Source: Pseudomonadota bacterium (GTDB taxonomy: Bacteria > Myxococcota_A > Polyangia > Polyangiales > Polyangiaceae). From it: DNA of 5,512 nt. How positions within the stretch are numbered: position 1 is the stretch's first letter; every line of letters begins with the position of its first letter. A program made the translations under genes and the position numbers. Positions 1 through 5,512 of the stretch are shown here, piece by piece. The notes under the pieces are model-generated. The model made no database searches. It was not told the DNA's origin and saw only the letters and a list, made by a program, of their open reading frames with translations. The DNA is taken from assembly GCA_023411445.1 (NCBI GenBank), contig JAEYOT010000163.1:1-5512 (forward strand), read 5' to 3'.

Positions 1-2
1 CG

Positions 3-953
3 CTACGGCTGAGTCCGCACCAGCTGCGCCGCCTGCGCGCTCACGCGCCGAGCGAGCAGAGACTCCAGCACGCCGAGCAGCTCCGGGCTGACGGGCGTCC
101 CGTAGGGGCGCGTCTGCTGGAGCAACAGCGCGAAAGCGTCGTGGTCCTGCTGCAGATCCGTGGCCGCCAGCGCCACGACCAGCGCGTCACCGTGGCCAGG
201 ATCGGCGCCGAGCAGGCGCTCTGCTTCCGCGCGCGCCCCGCTCGCGTCCCCCTGACGAAGCGAAGCGAGCGCCCGCGCCAAGCCGCCGACGTGCGGCGGA
301 TCCTCACCGCGGCGACGGAGCTCGTCGAGCGCGCTCCGTGCGCGCTCCGCCCTGCGCGCGTCGCAGCCCTGTTCCGCAGCGGCCAGGATGGCGCGCAGCG
401 CTGGAAGTGAGCTCGGCGCGTGGGTGAGCAAGGCGTCCCTCATGCGCCAGGCGGCCTCACGATCGCCGCGCTGCTCGGCCACGTCCGCCCACAGCAAGCT
501 GCTCTCCACGCGCTCCGGGTCGAGTCGGAGCGCTTGCGCCGCTGCGTCTTGCGCGCCGCTCAGATCCCCGCGCGCTCTGCGGCACTGTCCCAGCTCGAAC
601 CAGAGCGGGCCATAGGCATCGTCGCTCGCCAGCGCGTCGGCGAATGAGCGGTCCGCCAGCGCGTAGCGTCTGAGCTTGCAAGCCACGGCTCCGATGCGAG
701 TGCGAAGCTCGGGTCCGCGGCCATCGACTGCGTAGGCGCGCTGGTACAAATCCAGCGCCTCGCGCCACTGTCCGCGCGCCTCGCGCACGGCGGCTAGGGC
801 GTACAGCGCGTAGGCGTCCATCTCGATGTAGCGGCCCTCCGTCGTCACGCCGTCGACGGTGCGCGCGACGCGCGGGGCGAACACGGCGCAGCCGGTCGAG
901 GCTGTGAGCAGCAGCCCAATGGCGAGCCGCGAGAGCGCGCGAGTACGGGTCAC
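3..953 (-). CDS. TPR-repeat lipoprotein, probable, function unknown
   Basis: The product is 316 residues if translation starts at the GTG at 953-951. Residues 1-22 look like a lipoprotein signal: Arg at 3, 5 and 9, a hydrophobic stretch from about 10 to 18, then STGC with the candidate lipidated Cys at 22. The -3 Ser is off the usual lipobox consensus. The rest is alpha-helical, with tetratricopeptide-like repeats at about 46-79 (clearest, with the ALDLYQRAYAVD pattern), 80-113, 114-147 (ALRLDPE ending) and weaker units at 148-181 and 223-252. TPRs mediate protein-protein contact, so a scaffold role in the periplasm or at a membrane is inferred; no enzyme motif is visible. The GTG overlaps the hisC stop as GTGA, implying coupled translation. 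The frame stays open far upstream inside hisC, but that part is an Arg-rich antiparallel-style shadow without protein character, so the downstream GTG just before the signal peptide was chosen. The stop is TAG at 5-3, so the gene is complete. Confidence 0.82.
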   Translation of the reverse strand: MTRTRALSRLAIGLLLTASTGCAVFAPRVARTVDGVTTEGRYIEMDAYALYALAAVREARGQWREALDLYQRAYAVDGRGPELRTRIGAVACKLRRYALADRSFADALASDDAYGPLWFELGQCRRARGDLSGAQDAAAQALRLDPERVESSLLWADVAEQRGDREAAWRMRDALLTHAPSSLPALRAILAAAEQGCDARRAERARSALDELRRRGEDPPHVGGLARALASLRQGDASGARAEAERLLGADPGHGDALVVALAATDLQQDHDAFALLLQQTRPYGTPVSPELLGVLESLLARRVSAQAAQLVRTQP

Positions 954-2041
954 GTCAGCTCGCGGAGCGCGGCCAGCAGCTCGCCGTTTTCGGCTGCTGT
1001 CCCGATGGTCACGCGCAGCTGATGCAGCTGGCGCCCGCCGCGACCGTGGAAGCTGCGCACCAAGATGCCGCGCGCCTTGAGCGCTTCGTACAGCTCGGCC
1101 GCCGGACGCTCGCAGCGAAGCCACAGGAAATTGGCTTGGCTGGGCGTGACCGTGACGCCGCGCAGCGCGGAAAGCTCGGCAGCCATGCGTCCTCGCTCGG
1201 CGATCACCTCGGCTGCGATCCGCTCGACCTCTGGAGCCAGCTCCGTGAAGGCGAGCTCGGCGACTCGCTGCGTGGGCGTCGGGACGTTGTACGGCAGCCG
1301 TACCTTGTCGAGCTCCGCCACGACCTGCGGCCGCGCGATCAAGAAGCCGAGACGGAACGCCGCGAAGCCAACCTTGGACAAGGTACGCAAGATGGCGACG
1401 TTGTCGTAGCGGCGATACAGGTCCAGCTGATCGCGATCGGAGTAGGCGATGTAAGCCTCGTCGATCACGATCAGCGCGCCCGGAGCGGCCTTGATCAGGT
1501 GCTCGAGCCTGTCGGCCGACATCAAGTTGCCGGTCGGGTTGTTCGGGCTGGCGATGAACACCACGTTCGGAGGCGACATCCCGAGCGCGCTCTTCAGTGA
1601 GTCCACGGACAGGTCCCAATCGGCGTCCAGCGGCACTTCCAACACGCGCAGGCCGCGACAGCGCGCGCTCATGCGGTACATCACGAACGAGGGCGTGGTG
1701 GTCAGCACGCTGGCGCTGTCCGCCCCTGCCGCGGGTCGCACGAACGCCGTGAGCAGCAGGCTTATCACCTCGTCGCTGCCCACGCCGGGCAAGATCTCCT
1801 CGGCGGTGACCCCGAGCTTGGCGGCGATCGCGCGGCGCAGCGCGCTCAGCGTCGGATCGGGGTAGCGCTCCCAGGCGTCTCGCGAAAGTACTTCCGCGAT
1901 GCGCTCGCGCGCTCGCGCGCTCATCAAAGGCGGCGCCTCGTTGGCGTCCAGCCGCACGCGGTACGCGGCCAAATCGGGCAGGTAGGCTGAGAGCTCCCTC
2001 AGCTCAGGGCGGGACAGCGCGGCGATCGAGAAACCTGACAT
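950..2041 (-). CDS. hisC: Histidinol-phosphate aminotransferase (PLP fold type I)
   Basis: HisC is a cytoplasmic PLP enzyme that transaminates between imidazole-acetol phosphate/glutamate and histidinol phosphate/2-oxoglutarate in histidine synthesis. The 363-residue product has the family length and landmarks in order: LDANEAP at 31-37, RYPDP at 59-63, GVGSDE at 86-91, SPNNPTG at 165-171, IDEAY at 193-197, the PLP-lysine segment TLSKVGF with Lys223, the phosphate-binding Arg230 in FRLGF, and the carboxylate-contacting Arg343 in QLRVTIGT. The ATG at 2041-2039 was chosen because GGAAG lies 6 bases upstream; an in-frame GTG at 2065 would add eight residues that do not fit the family. No other his genes are nearby, so it is an isolated copy. 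The related aminotransferases CobD (threonine-phosphate decarboxylase) and aromatic aminotransferases share the fold, so substrate identity is less sure than the family. It is probably the first gene of a unit with the downstream TPR lipoprotein. Confidence 0.93.
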   Translation of the reverse strand: MSGFSIAALSRPELRELSAYLPDLAAYRVRLDANEAPPLMSARARERIAEVLSRDAWERYPDPTLSALRRAIAAKLGVTAEEILPGVGSDEVISLLLTAFVRPAAGADSASVLTTTPSFVMYRMSARCRGLRVLEVPLDADWDLSVDSLKSALGMSPPNVVFIASPNNPTGNLMSADRLEHLIKAAPGALIVIDEAYIAYSDRDQLDLYRRYDNVAILRTLSKVGFAAFRLGFLIARPQVVAELDKVRLPYNVPTPTQRVAELAFTELAPEVERIAAEVIAERGRMAAELSALRGVTVTPSQANFLWLRCERPAAELYEALKARGILVRSFHGRGGRQLHQLRVTIGTAAENGELLAALRELT

Positions 2042-2047
2042 GCGTGG

Positions 2048-2052
2048 CTTCC
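2048..2052 (-). promoter_or_regulatory. Ribosome binding site of hisC
   Basis: Read on the minus strand this is GGAAG, 6 bases before the ATG at 2041-2039. It decides the start in favour of this ATG over the in-frame GTG at 2065. It lies inside an imperfect inverted repeat (2043-2066). Confidence 0.55.
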
Positions 2053-2105
2053 GGCAAGCTACCACGGCGCCGCCGCCTCTGGCATGCTGCCGCGTCCCGA
2101 GAGCT

Positions 2106-3071
2106 ATGTCGTTTTCGCACGTTTTGGGCCAAGAGCCCGCGGTCAGAACGCTGGAGCAGGCGCTCCGCTCCGGGAAGGTTCACCACGCCTACCGCTTCGA
2201 AGGCCCACCGGGAGTCGGCAAGGGGCTGGCAGCGCTGGCGCTGGCGCGAGCGCTACTGTGCGAGGCGCCGACGCCGCTCGCTTGCGGAGCTTGCGGCGCC
2301 TGCAAGCGCGCCGCCACGTTGACGGAGGCCGAGCCGCAGCTGCCCGCACACCCGGATCTGTTGATCGTGGAGCGCGGCCTCTATCGCAGCGTGCTCGGCG
2401 CCAGCGAGGCGAGCGGCATCAGCATCGAGCAAATCCGGCGCATCGTGCTGTCGCGCGTGGGCTTTGCGCCTCATGAGGGCCGCGCGGTCGTGTGCGTGGT
2501 GCGGGGCGCCGAGGAGCTCACCGTGTCCGCGGCCAACGCGCTACTGAAGACGCTGGAAGAGCCGCCGGCGCGGACGTTCTTCGTGCTCGTCACCAGCCGA
2601 CCCAGTCGCTTGCTCGACACCATCCGCTCCCGCACGCTGCCCGTCCGCTTCGGCCCGTTGCCGGAGGCGTGCGTCGCGGAGCTGCTCCGCGCGCGCGGCT
2701 TGCCCGCGGAGCTGGCCCCGCTGGCTCAGGGCAGCATGGAGCAGGCGCTGGCGCTTTCGGACAGCGACGAGCTGGCGAAGAAGGAGCAGTTCGCCGAGGG
2801 CGTGCTGAACGGCCTCGACGCGCCCGATCTGGCGTCCTCGCTGGCCTTCGCCGAAAAGCAGAAGCTGGAGCGGCCGGAGCTTTCCGGCTTGCTCACGCAC
2901 CTGGCTCAGGTGCTCGCGCTGCGCGCCAGGGAGGCGGTGGCGCTACGGCCGGAGCAGGCGCGCCGCTTGGCGCACCACTACGAGCTCGTGCAAGCCGCGC
3001 TCACGGACTTGGAGCGTAACGTTGGGCCGCAACTCGCGCTCGAAGCGCTGGTCGCCAAGATGCGTCGTTAG
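2106..3071 (+). CDS. holB: DNA polymerase III subunit delta-prime
   Basis: Delta-prime is the stator subunit of the clamp loader, which opens the beta sliding clamp and places it on primed DNA. The 321-residue product follows the family order: N-terminal FSHVLGQEPAV with HAYRFEG, a P-loop-like GPPGVGKG at 33-40, a zinc module of Cys52, Cys60, Cys63 and Cys66, the signature SAANALLKTLEEPP at 141-154, and IRSR at 173-176, which holds the arginine-finger Ser-Arg. A helical C-terminal collar domain fills about 190-321. The usual SRC motif reads SRT here, and the region equivalent to Walker B (VVRGAEEL) lacks a clear DExx box, as expected for a non-hydrolysing delta-prime. The start at 2106 matches where the family begins; an in-frame ATG at 2040 would add 22 residues without family character. 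The ribosome site is weak (GAGAG only 2 bases upstream). tmk, the common neighbour of holB, is absent. The gene is convergent with thiE. Confidence 0.93.
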   Translation: MSFSHVLGQEPAVRTLEQALRSGKVHHAYRFEGPPGVGKGLAALALARALLCEAPTPLACGACGACKRAATLTEAEPQLPAHPDLLIVERGLYRSVLGASEASGISIEQIRRIVLSRVGFAPHEGRAVVCVVRGAEELTVSAANALLKTLEEPPARTFFVLVTSRPSRLLDTIRSRTLPVRFGPLPEACVAELLRARGLPAELAPLAQGSMEQALALSDSDELAKKEQFAEGVLNGLDAPDLASSLAFAEKQKLERPELSGLLTHLAQVLALRAREAVALRPEQARRLAHHYELVQAALTDLERNVGPQLALEALVAKMRR

Positions 3072-3079
3072 GCCTTCGC

Positions 3080-3724
3080 TCAGGTCGAGAGCGCCGTCTG
3101 CCAGGCCGAGGCGCGAGCGGCGATGCTGGCCGGCGTCGCGCCAGCGCCGAGCAGATCCGAGATGACGGCGGGGACGACGCCGTGCTGCGCCAGCTCACGC
3201 GCGTGCTCGAGCTTCAAGCCTCCGATCACCACCAGCGGCACCGCTGCGGCGCGAGCCAGCTCCGCTGCGCGCGCCAGCTGTGCCAAGCCCAGCTCTGGAT
3301 CGGCGTTCAGCTTGGAGCTCGTGCGGAAGATGGGGCCGAACGCGACGTAGCTCGGCCGCTCAGCGAGCGCTGCTTGCAGCTGGGCGAGGTCGTGTGTGGA
3401 GGTCCCGATCTGCAAGCTCGGCGAGAGCTCGCGCACCGCCGCGACGGGCAGGTCATCCTGCCCGACGTGCACACCGTCGGCCTCGGACAGGAGCGCCAAA
3501 TCTGGGCGGTCGTTGGCGAACAGCAGCGTGCCCGCGCGCGCGCACAGCGGCTTGAGCTCCCGGAGCAGCGCCAAGACCTCGCGCGGCGTCTGATGCTTGG
3601 CGCGGAGCTGGAGCAGGGCAGGGCGCGCCGTGAGCACGGCGGCGGCCACATCGAGCGCCGATAGATCCTGTCGGGTCAGCGTGTCGAGATCGACGATCGG
3701 GTATAGGCCGCGCATGGGGGTCAT
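3080..3724 (-). CDS. thiE: Thiamine-phosphate synthase
   Basis: ThiE joins HMP pyrophosphate to the thiazole phosphate, releasing pyrophosphate to give thiamine monophosphate; it is a cytoplasmic TIM barrel. The 214-residue product has the normal family length and shows the active-site strands in order: LYPIVD at 7-12, QLRAK at 39-43, FANDRPDLA at 69-77 (Asn71, Asp72), ADGVHVGQDDLP at 82-93, IGTSTHD at 106-112, GPIFRTSSK at 130-138 (pyrophosphate loop), and VVIGGL at 165-170. The pyrophosphate loop differs from the common PTxTK form: Arg134 replaces Pro and Ser137 replaces the second Thr, a mild change. The start is the ATG at 3724-3722; a second ATG at 3715 would shorten it by three residues, and neither has a strong ribosome site. 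No other thi genes and no THI-box riboswitch are visible; the upstream region is only 14 bases before the divergent gene, so its promoter must lie within that neighbour's coding region. Confidence 0.93.
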   Translation of the reverse strand: MTPMRGLYPIVDLDTLTRQDLSALDVAAAVLTARPALLQLRAKHQTPREVLALLRELKPLCARAGTLLFANDRPDLALLSEADGVHVGQDDLPVAAVRELSPSLQIGTSTHDLAQLQAALAERPSYVAFGPIFRTSSKLNADPELGLAQLARAAELARAAAVPLVVIGGLKLEHARELAQHGVVPAVISDLLGAGATPASIAARASAWQTALST

Positions 3725-3738
3725 GGTACCGGCCGGAT

Positions 3739-5022
3739 ATGCGTGCTTCCACCTTCGTTGCCTGCCTGCTCCTCGCCAGCGGGGTCGGCTGCGGCGGTCG
3801 CCAGGCGACCGTTGGGTCGAGCCTGGGGCAGGAGCCGAGCGCTGACGCTACCGAACCAGTCGGGAGCCCGGAGCCGACCTCTGCGTCCGGAGCGTCCGTG
3901 GGTGAAGGGGGCGCCGCAGGCGCCGCGGCCGAGGAGGCGGAGGAGCCTGCGCCGCCGGATCCCGCGCTCGTGAAGGACCTGGTGGGGAGGACCGGCGCCG
4001 CTGCGGTGGAGGCGGACAATCCGTTGCACGTGCGCCTGGAGGTGACTCCGCGGCCCGCGGGTGAGCCGTGGCTCGTGGCCGTCGTGAACCGGGGCACTGC
4101 GCCCGCCACGGTGCTGTTCGACCTGCGCCGACTCACGCTGGAGCTCGAGCAACCGGAAGATCCGAGCAAGCCGCGTCCGAAGTGGCAGAAGAAGCCGGCA
4201 CCCCTACTGTGCAAGCTTCCGGATGGCTTCGCGCGCGAGCTACGCGCCGAGGACGAGACGTACACGCTGGAGCCGGGCGAAGGTCTGGTGCAGACGTTCG
4301 ACCCGCGCCTTTACTGCATCTCGTCGAACGGCGAGGCCATGTTGGCGACGGGACAGACGGTCAAGGTAGCGCTCGGCTTCACTCCCAAGCCGCCGCAGCA
4401 GGCGTGGCGTGGGGGCAAGCGCGTGGAGCTGCCGGCCAAGCAGGTCGCGCCGTTCGTGGCTGAGCCGGCTGCGCCCGAGGCGGACGACGAGCAGCGCGTG
4501 AAGCAGTTGCTCGCGAGCACCTTCGAGGTCACGCCCGAGATCGCCGGCGGCGAGGGCGAGGAGGACGACTCGCAGCCACTGCAGCTGCGGCTCCTGCGCG
4601 GCTCGAGCACCAGCACGGAGCGCACCGCTACCATCACGGTGCAGGTGCGAGCGCGCCAGCAGAAGACGCAGCTCTACTTCCGACGTGAGCTGCTGAGCCT
4701 GACCGTGCACGGCCCCGAAGGGATTCGCGGCTGCGATCCTCAACCTGACGATCGCTCCCCCGATCGCCAGGCGTACAGCACCCTCGGCAGCACGACGGCG
4801 ACCAGCTTGCTCGCTGAGCTGTGCCCCAACTTCACCTTCGGGCGCCCCGGTCTCTACCTCGTGAGCGCGCGCCTGGACGCCGTGCGCGACGGCTCGGAGT
4901 TCGGCTTCCGGGCGTTCACGGGGCGGCTGGAGAGCCGCCAGCAGGCGCTCGTGCGCATCACCGTCGGTGATCTGCCGCCGCTGCCACCACCAGCGCCCCT
5001 GCGCGTCCGTGTCGGTGACTAG
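3739..5022 (+). CDS. Predicted lipoprotein with two diverged copies of a Cys-pair domain
   Basis: I do not recognise a named family. The 427-residue product begins with a lipoprotein-like signal (Arg2, hydrophobic 5-16, GVGC with candidate lipidated Cys18; the -3 Gly is off consensus). A low-complexity Glu/Pro/Ala/Gly/Ser linker covers about 31-75, as expected for a tether from membrane to folded region. Two regions then resemble each other: about 98-215 and about 260-382. Each starts with EVTP (101-104 and 263-266), has a beta-like strand ending in a Phe/Tyr-Phe-x-x-Arg-Arg/Glu-Leu pattern (VLFDLRRLTL; LYFRRELLSL), then one Cys in a C-x-x-P-D-like context (158; 332) and a second Cys 30-35 residues on (193; 362). 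Alternating hydrophobic residues suggest beta-sandwich or Ig-like folds; disulfides 158-193 and 332-362 are inferred. The C-terminus is Pro-rich (412-420). An extracytoplasmic binding or structural role is likely; no catalytic motif is seen. A kinase gene follows 78 bases downstream on the same strand. Confidence 0.85.
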   Translation: MRASTFVACLLLASGVGCGGRQATVGSSLGQEPSADATEPVGSPEPTSASGASVGEGGAAGAAAEEAEEPAPPDPALVKDLVGRTGAAAVEADNPLHVRLEVTPRPAGEPWLVAVVNRGTAPATVLFDLRRLTLELEQPEDPSKPRPKWQKKPAPLLCKLPDGFARELRAEDETYTLEPGEGLVQTFDPRLYCISSNGEAMLATGQTVKVALGFTPKPPQQAWRGGKRVELPAKQVAPFVAEPAAPEADDEQRVKQLLASTFEVTPEIAGGEGEEDDSQPLQLRLLRGSSTSTERTATITVQVRARQQKTQLYFRRELLSLTVHGPEGIRGCDPQPDDRSPDRQAYSTLGSTTATSLLAELCPNFTFGRPGLYLVSARLDAVRDGSEFGFRAFTGRLESRQQALVRITVGDLPPLPPPAPLRVRVGD

Positions 5023-5090
5023 GCGCGTGCCTGCGTCGCGATAGGCCACACTCCTCGCCTGGTCGAGCCGGGCCGCGCGACTTGGGGTAT

Positions 5091-5095
5091 GGTGA
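5091..5095 (+). promoter_or_regulatory. Possible ribosome binding site of the kinase gene
   Basis: GGTGA, complementary to part of the 16S rRNA 3' end, lies 5 bases before the GTG at 5101. It supports GTG rather than the ATG at 5089, which has only a GGGG run touching it. Weak on its own. Confidence 0.35.
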
Positions 5096-5100
5096 GACAC

Positions 5101-5512
5101 GTGCCTCTCAAGATCGGCGCGATCGTGGATCGCCGGTACCTGCTGAAGCGCGAGATCGCTCGCGGCGGCGCCGGAGCCGTGTTCGAAGCCGAGCACCTGT
5201 ACACGAGGCGATCCGTCGCGCTGAAGCTGCTGATTCCCGAGCAGCGGATGGCGCCGGAGCCCCGCGCTCGCCTGCTCCGCGAGGCGCTGGCGCTGTCCGC
5301 CGCCCGGCACCCCGGCGTGGTAGCCGCGCTGGACGCGGGCGAGACGGACGACGGCACGCCGTACCTGGTGCTGGAGCTGTTGGAAGGGCGCAGCCTGGAG
5401 GGCATCTTGGCGGTGCGGCGGCACATCCCGGCAGCGGAGACGGTCTGGCTCGGTGTCGCGCTGTCGGAGGCGCTGGCGGGCGCGCCGCGGGCCCGCCACC
5501 ATAACCAGAGAA
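5101..5512 (+). CDS. Ser/Thr protein kinase, N-terminal fragment (PknB/Hanks type)
   Basis: Hanks-type kinases transfer the ATP gamma-phosphate to Ser/Thr of partner proteins. About 128 residues are readable as a kinase N-lobe: GAIVDRRYLLKREI, Gly-rich loop ARGGAGAVFEAEH (20-32), ATP-anchoring Lys42 in VALKLL, helix-C Glu61 in LLREAL, HPGVV at 70-74, and the hinge YLVLELLEGRSLEGIL (88-103). The first glycine of the loop is Ala20. After residue 128 the expected H-x-x-G-x-x-HRDxKPEN is not found; the frame instead reads PRARHHNQR up to the window edge, while CCAGAGAA, which fits codons for Pro-Glu-Asn, ends the window in another frame. A net loss of about 13 bases in the last ~28 would explain this. 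The start at GTG 5101 gives the normal short lead before the N-lobe; ATG at 5089 would add four residues. The gene continues beyond the window, so its C-terminal architecture is unknown. It lies 78 bases downstream of the lipoprotein gene, same strand. Confidence 0.85.
   Translation, partial: MPLKIGAIVDRRYLLKREIARGGAGAVFEAEHLYTRRSVALKLLIPEQRMAPEPRARLLREALALSAARHPGVVAALDAGETDDGTPYLVLELLEGRSLEGILAVRRHIPAAETVWLGVALSEALAGAPRARHHNQR

Noticed and set aside
1022..1600. Plus-strand open frame (192 codons) antisense to hisC
   Set aside because: No recognisable domain or ribosome site; explained by codon bias of hisC.
954..1619. Upstream in-frame extension of the TPR lipoprotein frame by about 220 codons
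   Set aside because: It lies fully inside hisC, is Arg/Ala-rich without domain character, and a GTG start with a signal peptide follows exactly at the hisC stop.
2081..2095. Sigma-54-like TGGCATGCTGC before holB
   Set aside because: The spacing between the TGG and TGC elements does not fit the -24/-12 consensus.
3901..3930. Short direct repeat GGCGCCGC/GGCGCCGCGG
   Set aside because: It encodes the Ala/Gly part of the low-complexity linker and is explained by GC-rich Ala codons.
3453..4265. Minus-strand open frame (270 codons) across thiE and the start of the lipoprotein gene
   Set aside because: Ser/Arg/Ala-rich shadow without motifs; it shares the strand with thiE in another frame, and ThiE motifs are clear in the other frame.
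5023..5100. Possible promoter (TATGGT at 5088) or terminator between the lipoprotein and kinase genes
   Set aside because: No matching -35 element at the right spacing and no stable hairpin with a T-run.
4240..5502. Long minus-strand open frame (420 codons) opposite the lipoprotein and kinase genes
   Set aside because: Composition is Arg/Gln/Leu/His-rich, typical of antisense frames in GC-rich DNA, and it mirrors two well-supported genes.

Overview
The window is dense, GC-rich bacterial chromosome with strong G/C bias at third codon positions. It probably comes from a myxobacterium-like organism (Myxococcota / former Deltaproteobacteria). That placement is inference. It rests on the base composition, two Ala/Arg/Glu-rich predicted lipoproteins, a PknB-type Ser/Thr protein kinase with the Gly-rich N-lobe typical of the large myxobacterial kinase families, and amino-acid, cofactor and replication genes scattered singly rather than in classical operons.

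Layout: (1) On the minus strand, hisC (histidinol-phosphate aminotransferase) is followed by a TPR-repeat lipoprotein gene. The two share a 4-base GTGA stop/start overlap and so form a probable two-gene, translationally coupled unit. (2) Divergent from hisC across 64 bases is holB on the plus strand, the delta-prime subunit of the DNA polymerase III clamp loader. (3) holB converges, with only 8 bases between stop codons, on thiE (thiamine-phosphate synthase) on the minus strand. (4) Divergent from thiE, with 14 bases between start codons, is a 427-residue predicted lipoprotein of unknown function. It appears to contain two diverged copies of one domain, each with a conserved Cys pair. (5) After 78 bases, on the same strand, a Ser/Thr protein kinase begins and runs off the right edge. 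Its reading frame loses the expected catalytic-loop residues in the last ~28 bases, which looks like contig-end sequence error or a real lesion.

The housekeeping genes belong to unrelated pathways (histidine synthesis, replication, thiamine synthesis), and nothing suggests they act together. The lipoprotein/kinase pair at the right could be functionally linked, but only adjacency and orientation support this. I saw no RNA genes, mobile elements, CRISPR arrays, or convincing terminators or promoters, and no non-coding stretch longer than about 80 bases. I do not see an undescribed multi-gene system. The least explained item is the duplicated-domain lipoprotein.
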